Part shown: piece after piece, positions 8,284 to 16,131 of the stretch
How the letters are laid out: each line of letters begins with the position of its first letter
How positions within the stretch are numbered: the first letter of the stretch is position 1
Assembly (NCBI GenBank): GCA_937976095.1
Contig: CALJSV010000050.1
Location: 1-33,502, forward strand
Source of the DNA: an uncultured Clostridia bacterium
GTDB taxonomy: Bacteria; Bacillota; Clostridia; Lutisporales; Lutisporaceae
Direction of reading: 5' to 3'
Length of the DNA: 33,502 bases
Notes under the pieces: generated by a model
What the model was told of the DNA's origin: nothing
Seen by the model: only the letters and a program-made list of their open reading frames with translations
Databases searched by the model: none
Made by a program: the position numbers and the translations under genes

Positions 8284-9453
8284 ATGGCGAAGGTTATATT
8301 GAAAAAAGGTGAAGAAAAAAGGATTCAGACAGGGCATCCCTGGATTTTTGACAATGAGGTAGCCTCAATAGTCGGTACATATGAGCCTGCTGATATAGTT
8401 GATGTTTTTGATTTTAAGGAGAGGTTCTTGGGCAGAGGCTATATAAACCCTAAGTCTAAGATACTTGTAAGACTGCTCACAAGAGAGCAGGAGGATATAA
8501 ATAGAGAGTTTTTTAGGAAGAGAATCATTAATGCCTGGGAGTATAGAAAGAAGCTGACTGATACCAACAGCTGTCGTGTAATATTCGGCGAAGCAGACTT
8601 TTTGCCTGCTCTAATAGTGGATAAGTTTGGCGACTATCTGAGTATACAGACTCTGGCTCTTGGTATTGAGAAATACAAGGACATGATAGTGGAGCTGTTG
8701 GATGAAATAATTGAGCCTAAAGGAATATATGAGAGAAATGATGTACAGATAAGAGAGCTTGAAGGTCTGGAGCAAAGGAAGGGCTTTTTGAAGGGTCCCT
8801 TCGATACTACAGTTGAAATCATGGAAAATGAGATAAAGCTTTGGGTGGATATAGCCAATGGCCAAAAGACCGGTTACTTCCTTGATCAGAAGGAAAACAG
8901 AGCAGCACTCAAACCTCTCGTAAAGGATGCAAGAGTCTTAGACACCTTTACTCATACAGGTGGCTTTGCTCTCCATGCGGCATATTACGGTGCAAGTGAG
9001 GTTACTGCTGTAGATATATCTGAGCACGCTATAGAGTATGTAAAAAGAAATGCGGAGCTGAATGGTCTTGAGGATAAGATAAAGGGTGTAGCTGCCAATG
9101 TATTTGATATTCTTAAGGAATATCAGGTAAGCGGGGAGAAGTTTGATGTGGTAATACTTGACCCACCAGCCTTCTGCAAGTCTAAGTCCGCCGTGGAAGG
9201 AGCCTATAGAGGCTATAAGGAGATAAACCTGAGAGGCATGAAAATACTTAAGCCGGGAGGCTTCCTGGTGACCTGCAGCTGCTCTCATTATATGTATTCT
9301 GATATGTTTATGAAGATGCTTCAAGAGGCTGCAAAGGATGCAAAGCGAGTGCTTAGGCAGGTGGAGTTCCGGACACAGTCCAAGGATCATCCTATACTGC
9401 TTGGGTCAAATGAGTCTTTGTATTTGAAGTGTGCGATATTGCAGGTGGTATGA
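8284..9453 (+). CDS. rlmI: Class I SAM-dependent rRNA methyltransferase (RlmI-like, COG1092)
   Basis: A 389-residue cytosolic enzyme of the RlmI family, which makes 5-methylcytosine in 23S rRNA (C1962 in E. coli). It has an N-terminal PUA RNA-binding domain (about 1-70), SAM motif I VLDTFTHTGG (about 218-227), acidic motif II VDIS, catalytic motif IV DPPAFCKSK (about 293-301) and TCSCS (about 330-334) carrying the motif VI cysteine. The start at 8284 gives the family-typical N-terminus MAKVILKKGEE. An in-frame TTG at 8254 and ATG at 8272 exist but lie inside the repeat hairpin. The only strong Shine-Dalgarno is at 8214-8222, 61 nt from this ATG and separated from it by the hairpin. The target base is inferred from the family. 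Confidence 0.93.
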   Translation: MAKVILKKGEEKRIQTGHPWIFDNEVASIVGTYEPADIVDVFDFKERFLGRGYINPKSKILVRLLTREQEDINREFFRKRIINAWEYRKKLTDTNSCRVIFGEADFLPALIVDKFGDYLSIQTLALGIEKYKDMIVELLDEIIEPKGIYERNDVQIRELEGLEQRKGFLKGPFDTTVEIMENEIKLWVDIANGQKTGYFLDQKENRAALKPLVKDARVLDTFTHTGGFALHAAYYGASEVTAVDISEHAIEYVKRNAELNGLEDKIKGVAANVFDILKEYQVSGEKFDVVILDPPAFCKSKSAVEGAYRGYKEINLRGMKILKPGGFLVTCSCSHYMYSDMFMKMLQEAAKDAKRVLRQVEFRTQSKDHPILLGSNESLYLKCAILQVV

Positions 9454-9465
9454 TTTTGGGTGTCG

Positions 9466-9493
9466 CTGGTCTCTGGTCACTGGTCACTGGGTT
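9466..9493 (+). repeat. Short 7-bp tandem repeat
   Basis: Four heptamers in a row, CTGGTCT, CTGGTCA, CTGGTCA and CTGGGTT, between the methyltransferase stop and the ribosome site of the next gene. It is a microsatellite-like tract with no visible regulatory motif. Confidence 0.6.
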
Positions 9494-9531
9494 AGGGTTG
9501 GGCTTTGGAGTGTTTTTTAGGAGGATGATTT

Positions 9532-10425
9532 ATGAATAATTTTTTGATTGGGATGCATGGGGGCTTTGATGTAGATAAGTATAGGAGAGATTTTCGAGAA
9601 GGCTTTTGGGGGGTAGAGGCTTGCCTTTTTCCTGATGAAACGGACTTGGGGGTTTTGCTGGATAGGGCGGATAAGGACGGCTTTAATGTAGGGGTTCATT
9701 TTCCTATACTAAAGAGCCAGTATAAATATAGAGACCCACTTTTTATGGCCTTGAGCAAAAGCGAATCAAAGGAAGCATACAGCTGCTTTGAGGCTGGTGT
9801 AGTACACGCAAGAGATATGGGGGCTAAGTATATACTTACACATTTTCCAAAACCCTTTCTCGTGGATAGAAGCTTTGATTGGAGCGATTGGAGATGCGAG
9901 GAGTATGAGAGGATTTTTCTTGAGGAATGTCCTATAACCTATTTTAATAAAATGTTAAATGAAATGTTTGAAAGACTTTCAGAGATGTCTGATAAGTATA
10001 ATGTAAAGGTAGTCCTAGAGCATGATGCACTAAGCAAGCATCTTTATACTACGGGAATTTTGGAGGAGCTGTTTGATAAGTATAACCGCCTCAGCATTTG
10101 CCTTGATACCGGAAGGCTTCACCTATTCTCAAGGGTAGACAAGGCCTTCGACAGTGTAGGCTTTGCTGAAAGGATGTCAAGGTTTGCATCAGTAGTGCAT
10201 CTTTGGAATGAGCAGGCAGGCAGCAATGCCCAGCGAGGACACTATCCATGCTTGCCTGAATTAAAGCCCTCTGAAGGCTGGGGAGATATTGAGGCTTACT
10301 TAAAGACCCTTGCTGGCAGCAGCAAGGAGCTGCTGTATAAGTTTGAGCATGACTCAAGTCTCATATCAGATGAACAGCTCGAGTCATGCTATAGCTGGGT
10401 AAACGATATTATTGCAAAGGCTTAA
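9532..10425 (+). CDS. Sugar phosphate isomerase/epimerase-like TIM-barrel protein
   Basis: A 297-residue protein of the AP-endonuclease-2 / xylose-isomerase-like TIM-barrel superfamily. The beta-strand ends carry the usual metal-site residues: FPILKSQ after VGVH (about 54-64), THFPKP (about 102-107), VVLEHDA (about 160-166), CLDTGRLH (about 187-194), VHLWNEQ (about 219-225) and a late FEHD (about 280). These suggest a divalent-metal-dependent enzyme. The substrate is unknown. GAGGATGATTT precedes the start at 9532. It ends 17 nt inside the convergent GyrI-like gene, so the two transcripts overlap tail to tail. Confidence 0.82.
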   Translation: MNNFLIGMHGGFDVDKYRRDFREGFWGVEACLFPDETDLGVLLDRADKDGFNVGVHFPILKSQYKYRDPLFMALSKSESKEAYSCFEAGVVHARDMGAKYILTHFPKPFLVDRSFDWSDWRCEEYERIFLEECPITYFNKMLNEMFERLSEMSDKYNVKVVLEHDALSKHLYTTGILEELFDKYNRLSICLDTGRLHLFSRVDKAFDSVGFAERMSRFASVVHLWNEQAGSNAQRGHYPCLPELKPSEGWGDIEAYLKTLAGSSKELLYKFEHDSSLISDEQLESCYSWVNDIIAKA

Positions 10426-11023
10426 TGGGCTGTCTTAAGATAGTCTTTAGCTTTTCTGGAGCTGTTTTGTTGGCATCACTGAGGTAAATCTCGTGATGCC
10501 TTCCTGTTTTTTGATAACCCTTTTCATCTATGAATTTATGTATTCTCTCAATATTAGGCTCTTCCTCAGTGTAGGGGCCAATATGAAGCAGCTGGGCTGA
10601 TAAGCCTTCTTCATACGCCTCAAAGCGCAGACTGTCCATAGCCCTATTAGCCTTCTTTTTCTTTGCTGCTTCCAAGCCTTTTATAAATATTTCTTCTGTT
10701 ACATGCTCAGGCTGCATAATCATAAGCGTCCATTTCCACCTGTGTTTGTTTTCCACTGTAAACTCCTTCATGTCGTCCATCCACCAAAGACCTTCAAGAG
10801 GCATAACGGAGTAGTCTATACCTGCATCCTTTTTTATCATAAATTTTATGGTGTAGGCCGTGCTAAAAAGTGCTGACACAGCCTCAGCAAACCATGGAGT
10901 CTCATTTGGGTTGCCTTCCCCGTCTATCATTATGTAGTTCATCTTTGGAGCTTCAATTACCTCTACTTCATTTTTCGAAGCATTGTAGAGCTTTTTTAGC
11001 TCCTTCTTATAATCTATTTTCAT
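10409..11023 (-). CDS. GyrI-like small-molecule binding domain protein
   Basis: A 204-residue soluble protein of the COG4832/GyrI-like group. The N-terminal KMNYIMIDGEGNPNETPWFAEAV (about 28-50, key residues G35, G37 and N38) and the hydrophobic GLWWMDD are characteristic. Members share the SOUL/GyrI fold that binds hydrophobic small molecules; some are regulators' ligand domains and some are standalone, as here. No DNA-binding helix-turn-helix is present. A GGAGGAGA site precedes the ATG at 11023. It overlaps the convergent TIM-barrel gene by 17 nt. Physiological ligand unknown. Confidence 0.85.
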   Translation of the reverse strand: MKIDYKKELKKLYNASKNEVEVIEAPKMNYIMIDGEGNPNETPWFAEAVSALFSTAYTIKFMIKKDAGIDYSVMPLEGLWWMDDMKEFTVENKHRWKWTLMIMQPEHVTEEIFIKGLEAAKKKKANRAMDSLRFEAYEEGLSAQLLHIGPYTEEEPNIERIHKFIDEKGYQKTGRHHEIYLSDANKTAPEKLKTILRQPIKPLQ

Positions 11024-11065
11024 ATGTATCTCCTCCTCAACAATACTTATCTATATATAAAGAAT

Positions 11066-11099
11066 AAACCCTCCAATAGTGGTAGGGTCAATAGGGTTT
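11066..11099 (-). terminator. Weak terminator-like hairpin after corA
   Basis: AAACCCT (11066-11072) pairs with AGGGTTT (11093-11099) around a 20-nt loop. On the minus strand a loosely T-rich stretch follows. It lies between the corA stop codon and the GyrI-like gene. Confidence 0.35.
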
Positions 11100-11106
11100 T
11101 TGAGCT

Positions 11107-12054
11107 TCAATCAAGATAATTATTTTTTTTGAAGAATATTAAGGATATTGCTACAACCAATACACATAAAGCCATTACGAAGGGGTAGCCATATATCCAG
11201 TCCAGCTCAGGCATGTATTTAAAGTTCATACCGTACCAGCCTGCGATAAGGGTTAAAGGCAGGAATATTGTAGTAATAACTGTAAAGAACTTCATGGTTT
11301 TGTTTTGGTTTATATCCACCTGAGCCTGATAAGCTTCTCTTACCTGCGTAATATAGTCTCTCAGGTTCAGTACATTTGAATTTAGTCTGCTTATTCTATT
11401 ATAGAGTATTCTGTATTGCTTGATAGAGCTTCCTTCAATATAACCATTTTCATTGTCTACCAGATCCTCGGCTATATCCAATAACGGCTCATAGTAGCTC
11501 TTCAAAAACAGCAGCTGCTTTCTCAGTGTGATTATGTCCCTTATAAATTCTCCGCTCCGGCCTTCCATTACCTCCTCTTCTAGCTCAGCTATCCTGCTTT
11601 CAATATCCTTAAGTATTGTGCTATCCATTGAGGTAAGCTTATCTAAAAGCAGAAACAACAGCTTAGAGGGTGTAGCAACATAACCGCTGGACTTGGAGTA
11701 GCTCTGCTTCGTCTCCTTTATTAGATAATCCATAAGTCTGCTATCATCTCTGGTTACTAGCATAAGGCAGCATTGTGTAATATAGAAGTTCAGCTCCGTA
11801 AGGTTAAACTCATCCTCCTGTTTAGTTATTATATTCAGCACCCCAAAGCACATTTCATCATAAACCTCCAGCCTTGGATATTGCTTTGGGCTTAAGCATT
11901 CCTGTACTGTAGATTCGTGAAGTTTAAAGTGCTTATTACTTTCCACAAGCTCCTCAGGTGTCATTATAAGACAGTAGCTGTTGCCCTTGTCTTTTTTGTA
12001 ATGCGGAAAATCAGTTTTATGTATACCGGCAGCGTCAAGTCTGTATATCTCCAT
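11107..12054 (-). CDS. corA: CorA-family magnesium/divalent cation channel
   Basis: A 315-residue CorA-type channel subunit, expected to form pentamers in the cytoplasmic membrane. The N-terminal two thirds form the cytoplasmic alpha/beta and long-helix funnel. The C-terminus has two membrane helices, with the pore signature YGMN followed by MPEL (about 274-283) between them, then a short basic tail KKNNYLD. Length and motifs are normal. The gene appears monocistronic, with its own candidate promoter at 12228-12256. The family transports Mg2+ (some members Co2+, Ni2+ or Zn2+); selectivity cannot be read from the sequence. Confidence 0.95.
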   Translation of the reverse strand: MEIYRLDAAGIHKTDFPHYKKDKGNSYCLIMTPEELVESNKHFKLHESTVQECLSPKQYPRLEVYDEMCFGVLNIITKQEDEFNLTELNFYITQCCLMLVTRDDSRLMDYLIKETKQSYSKSSGYVATPSKLLFLLLDKLTSMDSTILKDIESRIAELEEEVMEGRSGEFIRDIITLRKQLLFLKSYYEPLLDIAEDLVDNENGYIEGSSIKQYRILYNRISRLNSNVLNLRDYITQVREAYQAQVDINQNKTMKFFTVITTIFLPLTLIAGWYGMNFKYMPELDWIYGYPFVMALCVLVVAISLIFFKKNNYLD

Positions 12055-12202
12055 CTACTCATCTCCGTTCAAAGTATGTGGGAATCTATCATATGATTAA
12101 TTTTAACATTTCTACGAATACCTATCTATAAAGGTCAAAAAAAATGAAAAACCCATCACCTGAACCATTTCAAATGATAGATCCTTCTAAAAAATAATTG
12201 CA

Positions 12203-12281
12203 TGTGGATATGTTATCCACAATTCTGAATTTATCACACAATTGTTAGCTTGTCAACAATTTTCTACATTTTTTATACACA
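12203..12281. promoter_or_regulatory. Cluster of DnaA-box-like sites
   Basis: TTATCCACA at 12213-12221 and TTATACACA at 12273-12281 are both perfect matches to the DnaA box TTATNCACA. The first is the right half of a 19-bp palindrome TGTGGATATGTTATCCACA (12203-12221), whose left half is an inverted box with one mismatch. The surroundings are very AT-rich. Neither dnaA nor dnaN is nearby, so an origin is unlikely. A DnaA-titrating or DnaA-regulated site is possible. Confidence 0.45.
12228..12256 (-). promoter_or_regulatory. corA: Candidate SigA promoter for corA
   Basis: On the minus strand, TTGACA (12256-12251) is followed after 17 nt by TAAATT (12233-12228). It lies between the two perfect DnaA boxes, so DnaA binding could affect it. 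Predicted by eye. Confidence 0.4.
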
Positions 12282-12309
12282 ATATGCATATACAAGCTGG
12301 TTCAATGCT

Positions 12310-12909
12310 TTATAGGTCATTTTCCAGCATAAAAAGCTCCCAGTCTCCATCTGCGTTTTGGAAATGCAGATACCAATGAATAGGATCAGCGCTTTCCTTC
12401 AAGATAATCTCAACACAGGTGGTTATGGTTCCTTCATGGTTTTCAATATACCATTTTTGCTTTGATGACTTCAGGGTCTTATCTGTTGCCATATAGCCCT
12501 CAACATGATTCATCCTGCTTACATGCCTTATAAATGAAGATCCATCTTTGTTCTTAATATAGGCAGCTGACTTAGCTAGCAGCTTCTTTATGCTTTTTTC
12601 GTCTTTTGCAAATGCCAGATTAACAAAGCTTTCACATTTTGCAGTTATTGCAGCTTCAATATCAGGCTCCTTATCCCCTTCACTTATTTTCACCCTATCG
12701 GCATCTTCCTGTATAAGCTTGCCTATGCTGGTTGATAAATCCTTGGCAGCCTTGCTATTTTGAATATTAGGCTTGTATATGAATATATTAAGCACCGCAA
12801 TTACAGCAATCATTGCAAAGGCCATCACTGTAAAGCCTCCAAAGTATTTCCTCAATTGAATTACCTCCAAAACATGTGTTTTGTTAGTATTATCCTCATT
12901 TTTTTGCAT
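12310..12909 (-). CDS. Membrane-anchored hypothetical protein
   Basis: A 199-residue protein with a short cytosolic N-terminus, one membrane helix (about 24-45, FGGFTVMAFAMIAVIAVLNI) and a soluble outer domain of about 150 residues. The C-terminal half (YIENHEGTITTCVEI and IHWYLHFQNADGDWELF) has the curved beta-sheet look of NTF2-like domains, but that is only an impression. No family is recognised. It is divergent from proS and monocistronic. A possible ribosome site is weak. Confidence 0.75.
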   Translation of the reverse strand: MQKNEDNTNKTHVLEVIQLRKYFGGFTVMAFAMIAVIAVLNIFIYKPNIQNSKAAKDLSTSIGKLIQEDADRVKISEGDKEPDIEAAITAKCESFVNLAFAKDEKSIKKLLAKSAAYIKNKDGSSFIRHVSRMNHVEGYMATDKTLKSSKQKWYIENHEGTITTCVEIILKESADPIHWYLHFQNADGDWELFMLENDL

Positions 12910-12949
12910 TTTATGTTACTGCTCCGGTAATAAATATTTTAAGTAAGAC

Positions 12950-12979
12950 TTGACATTCACTGATTAAATATAATAACAT
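12950..12979 (+). promoter_or_regulatory. proS: Candidate SigA promoter for proS
   Basis: A perfect TTGACA lies at 12950-12955. Possible -10 hexamers are TAATAA (12971-12976, 15-nt spacing) or TAACAT (12974-12979, 18-nt spacing); TATAAT at 12969-12974 is too close at 13 nt. Transcription from here would leave only about 60 nt upstream of the T-box sequence. Confidence 0.4.
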
Positions 12980-12999
12980 ATTATCTAATATATTGACCT

Positions 13000-13101
13000 G
13001 TGAAGGGAATAAGCCAGACTTTGCAGCATTTTATGCTGAAGTCAATAAGGGTGGTAACGCGGGTTGTAAGATCTCGTCCCTATTGGGATGAGGTCTTTTT
13101 T
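13000..13101 (+). promoter_or_regulatory. T-box leader of proS, apparently lacking stem I
   Basis: A stem III hairpin (13017-13043; GACTT..CAGCAT with ATGCTG-AAGTC) is followed by the T-box core AAGGGTGGTAACGCGGG (13047-13063). Then comes a terminator, GATCTCGTCCC (13070-13080) with GGGATGAGGTC (13085-13095), and a run of T. The antiterminator can form between AATAAGGG and CCCTATT. The TGGT in the core fits a tRNA with discriminator A, as tRNA-Pro has. The usual ~100-nt stem I with specifier loop is not visible between the promoter and stem III. GAAGGGAATAAG (13002-13013) may be a stem I remnant. The core also deviates from consensus (AAC in place of ACC). Confidence 0.85.
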
Positions 13102-13125
13102 ATTTTTATATATGGAGGTTTTTTT

Positions 13126-14826
13126 ATGAGAACGACAAATTTGTTTATGCCAACTATGAGGGAGGTGCCAGCTGAGGCAGAAAGCGATAGCCATAAGCTT
13201 ATGCTAAGAGCAGGGCTTATAAGAAAGCTTGCTTCGGGTATATACTGCTTCCTTCCCTTAGGCCTTAAGGCTATGAAAAAGCTTGAGGATATTATAAGAG
13301 AGGAAATGGATGCAGCTGGAGCAGTGGAGCTTTTAATGTCAGCCATGATACCCGCTGAGCCCTATAAGGAGTCAGGCAGGTGGGAGGTTTTTGGTCCTGA
13401 AATGTTCAGGCTCAAGGACAGGAACAAGAGGGATTTTTGCATGGGACCAACTCATGAGGAAATATTTACAGATATAGTTAAGCATGAGGTTCGTTCCTAT
13501 AGAGCCCTTCCTTTGATGCTTTATCAGATACAGACAAAATTCAGAGACGAAATAAGACCACGCTTTGGTGTAATACGCTCCAGAGAATTTGTTATGAAGG
13601 ATGCTTACAGCTTCGATAGAGATGAAGCAGGACTTGACTTATCCTATGAAAAAATGTATAACGCCTATTGCAAAATATTTGAAAGATGCGGCCTGGAGTT
13701 TGTTGCTGTAGATGCTGATACCGGCGCTATGGGAGGCTCTGGCTCACAGGAATTTATGGTTAAATCAGAGATAGGCGAAAACACTATCGCTTACTGTGAC
13801 AGCTGCGGTTATGCTGCAAATGATGAGAAGGCACCCTGTATAAGCACTGGTAAAAAAAGTGATACAGCAGAAGAAAGCCTGGTAAAGCTTCTTACTCCAA
13901 GCATGAGAACTATAGAGGAAATAACCTCCTTTCTAAGCTGCAGCCCAACACAGGTGGTCAAAACTCTTATTTATATGGCAGATGACAAGGTGATTGCAGC
14001 TCTTGTCAGGGGAGATAGGGAGCTTAATGAAGCTAAGCTTAAAAACCTGCTTGGCTGTACAATGCTGGAAATGGCTTCACCTGAGAAGGTATATGAGATA
14101 ACCTCTGCAAATGTAGGCTTTGCAGGTCCCATTGGACTTAAAGAGCTTACAATAGTAGTTGATAATGAGGTTTCTGATATGAAAAACTTTGTTGTGGGAG
14201 CTAACGATACGGATTACCACTATCTGAACGTAAATCTCCACAGAGACTTTAAAGCTGACATTACTGCAGATATAAGAAATATAGCTTTAGGTGATGTATG
14301 TCCTTTATGCACGGCTCCAATAGCGCTTACACCTGGGCTTGAAATCGGACATATATTTAAGCTGGGAACAAAATATACCAAGGCACTTAATTGTGTATAT
14401 GTTGATGAAAATGGTCAGGAAATACCTATGGTGATGGGCAGCTACGGAATAGGTCTAAATAGAACCATAGCGACAATAATAGAGCAGAGTCATGATGAAA
14501 ACGGCATAATATGGCCGATAGCAATAGCACCCTATCAGGTTGCCGTGGTTCCTGCAAATATGGGAGATACAGCACAGGTAAGCCTGGCAGAGGAGATATA
14601 TATACGCCTTAAGGCTATTGGTATAGAAGTGCTTCTAGATGATAGAAACGAGAGAACAGGAGTTAAGTTTAAGGATACGGAGCTTATAGGTGTTCCAGTA
14701 AGAATAACCGTGGGCAGAAAAGCAGCCGAAGCCATAGTAGAGGTCAAGAATCGCAAGGAAAGCGATGCGGTAGACATGGGCTATGAAGCAGCTATTGAGT
14801 ACTGTAGAAATTTGATATTAGGATAG
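13126..14826 (+). CDS. proS: Prolyl-tRNA synthetase (bacterial type)
   Basis: A 566-residue class II synthetase that charges tRNA-Pro with proline. It has motif 1 around 65-95 ([18 protein letters not shown]), motif 2 [20 protein letters not shown] (about 138-157) and motif 3 with [11 protein letters not shown] (about 440-450). Between motifs 2 and 3 lies the ~160-residue INS/YbaK-like editing domain that hydrolyses Ala-tRNA-Pro, followed by a C-terminal anticodon-binding domain. The ATG at 13126 is preceded by TGGAGGT. An in-frame GTG at 13000 would extend the protein through the T-box and is rejected. Expression should be set by the T-box leader, which is unusual here. Confidence 0.97.
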   Translation: MRTTNLFMPTMREVPAEAESDSHKLMLRAGLIRKLASGIYCFLPLGLKAMKKLEDIIREEMDAAGAVELLMSAMIPAEPYKESGRWEVFGPEMFRLKDRNKRDFCMGPTHEEIFTDIVKHEVRSYRALPLMLYQIQTKFRDEIRPRFGVIRSREFVMKDAYSFDRDEAGLDLSYEKMYNAYCKIFERCGLEFVAVDADTGAMGGSGSQEFMVKSEIGENTIAYCDSCGYAANDEKAPCISTGKKSDTAEESLVKLLTPSMRTIEEITSFLSCSPTQVVKTLIYMADDKVIAALVRGDRELNEAKLKNLLGCTMLEMASPEKVYEITSANVGFAGPIGLKELTIVVDNEVSDMKNFVVGANDTDYHYLNVNLHRDFKADITADIRNIALGDVCPLCTAPIALTPGLEIGHIFKLGTKYTKALNCVYVDENGQEIPMVMGSYGIGLNRTIATIIEQSHDENGIIWPIAIAPYQVAVVPANMGDTAQVSLAEEIYIRLKAIGIEVLLDDRNERTGVKFKDTELIGVPVRITVGRKAAEAIVEVKNRKESDAVDMGYEAAIEYCRNLILG

Positions 14827-14830
14827 TTGA

Positions 14831-14854
14831 AAGCCAACCCGCAAGGGTTGGCTT
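14831..14854 (+). terminator. proS terminator (bidirectional)
   Basis: AAGCCAACCC (14831-14840) and GGGTTGGCTT (14845-14854) form a perfect 10-bp stem closed by a GCAA tetraloop, followed by a moderately T-rich stretch. It also serves the convergent HD-GYP gene, whose stop codon overlaps the hairpin by 2 nt. Confidence 0.75.
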
Positions 14855-15932
14855 ATATTATTTGCTTTATAAACAGCTTATTTCCCGAATTGGATAGATC
14901 TATGAATTCACTGCCTGACTTGACTATTGGCTGCCATACTCTATTTGGGTTTATAAAGACGATTTCTGCTATCTCTCCGTTGTTAAGCTCTACAAAGTCG
15001 CCAAGATATGAGTTGGCAATATTTTTAAGAAATACTGTAAGTACCTTTGTATCAAGCTTACCGAAGGTCTCCTGCTCAAAGTTCTTAATAACATCAAAGG
15101 GACACATCTTTTCTCGATAGGATCTGTTTGAAGTCATAGCGTCATATATATCTGCTACTGCAATAATCTTTGCATAGTCAGGTATCTCATCTTCCTTTGC
15201 TCCTAATGGATATCCGCTTCCGTCAATCTTTTCATGATGCATAAGTATAGAAAGCTTTACCTGGGCAGATGCATCCTTTGCCTTGCCAACCAGATCATAG
15301 CCAAGTGTCGTATGCTTTTTTATCGCTTCAAATTCATCATTTGTGAGCCTTCCGGGCTTTGATAATACGTCCTGAGCAACCTTGGTCTTTCCAATATCAT
15401 GGAGCAAGCCGGCTGTTGCTATCTCATCAATCTCAGCCTTATTAAGATTCATCCATCTTGCTATTATTATTGCCACAAGTGAAACATTCAGTGAGTGGGA
15501 ATAGGTATAATCATCAAGGGGACGCACGAGGTGAAGGTAATTGATAACATCGCTGAGTGTATTAAAATCATGAATTATATGCTTGCTTATTTCATTTATA
15601 TGTCTAAGATCAACAAAGCCGCCTCTGCCAATTTCTTTGATTACATTTGTGATCTCGTCCACTTTTTGCGTGTAGTCTTTCCGAAACTTCGAAATCCGCT
15701 TTTCGTCATAGATACTGGTTACTATAGAAACCTCATCAGATTTATTATTCTCAGGCAGCAGAACCTTTACCTTTTGGATGCAGTTAATTCTTATCTTTTG
15801 TATATAGCTTTCTGTAAGCAACGTATCCTTAGGCAAAATGATGCCTGCTCCATTGCTGTTAAACAAATCTTCATATAGCACCATACCAGGAGTCAATGAT
15901 TCAGGTAATAAATTTACTATTTTCACACGCAT
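14853..15932 (-). CDS. HD-GYP domain phosphodiesterase-like protein
   Basis: A 359-residue cytosolic protein. The first ~100 residues are a DUF3391-like N-terminal region (LTPGMVLYEDLFNSNGAGII). The HD-GYP domain follows: HSLNVSLVA (about 147-155), GLLHDIGK with the metal-binding HD (about 173-180), HTTLGYDL, HHEKIDGSGYP (the GYP motif, about 229-239) and VADIYDAMTSNRSYR. All metal ligands appear present, so hydrolysis of cyclic di-GMP (or a related dinucleotide) is expected. No receiver or sensor domain is attached. The ATG at 15932 has its GGTGGG immediately adjacent; GTG at 15926 is better spaced and is an alternative start two codons later. Confidence 0.93.
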   Translation of the reverse strand: MRVKIVNLLPESLTPGMVLYEDLFNSNGAGIILPKDTLLTESYIQKIRINCIQKVKVLLPENNKSDEVSIVTSIYDEKRISKFRKDYTQKVDEITNVIKEIGRGGFVDLRHINEISKHIIHDFNTLSDVINYLHLVRPLDDYTYSHSLNVSLVAIIIARWMNLNKAEIDEIATAGLLHDIGKTKVAQDVLSKPGRLTNDEFEAIKKHTTLGYDLVGKAKDASAQVKLSILMHHEKIDGSGYPLGAKEDEIPDYAKIIAVADIYDAMTSNRSYREKMCPFDVIKNFEQETFGKLDTKVLTVFLKNIANSYLGDFVELNNGEIAEIVFINPNRVWQPIVKSGSEFIDLSNSGNKLFIKQII

Positions 15933-16085
15933 CCCACCAGCTATTCAGATTTGACTACAATATATATTATGCTTGTTCATTTACTAAGAAGTGTTAAAAT
16001 TATTATAGCACTAAAAGCTTATTGTTAGAAGAAGCATTTGTAAGATTTTATCTATTTTTGTTGAATTTGATATAGAACATCAAAA

Positions 16086-16127
16086 AAAGAACCATAAGCA
16101 GTAAACTTCACTTGCTTTAGGTTCTTT
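16086..16127 (-). terminator. Terminator after the 333-residue gene
   Basis: A hairpin with outer stem AAAGAACC (16086-16093) and GGTTCTTT (16120-16127) plus an inner AAGCA/TGCTT pairing. On the minus strand a run of seven T follows (A run at 16082-16088). The plus strand also ends in T6, so it could work both ways. Confidence 0.75.
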
Positions 16128-16131
16128 TTTG

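Noticed and set aside
12203-12281. Chromosomal origin of replication
   Set aside because: No dnaA, dnaN, rpmH or gyr genes nearby and only two perfect boxes; reported only as a DnaA-box cluster.
13000-13125. N-terminal extension of ProS from a GTG at 13000
   Set aside because: The frame is open by chance through the T-box and terminator. The ATG at 13126 has a proper ribosome site and gives the family's N-terminus.
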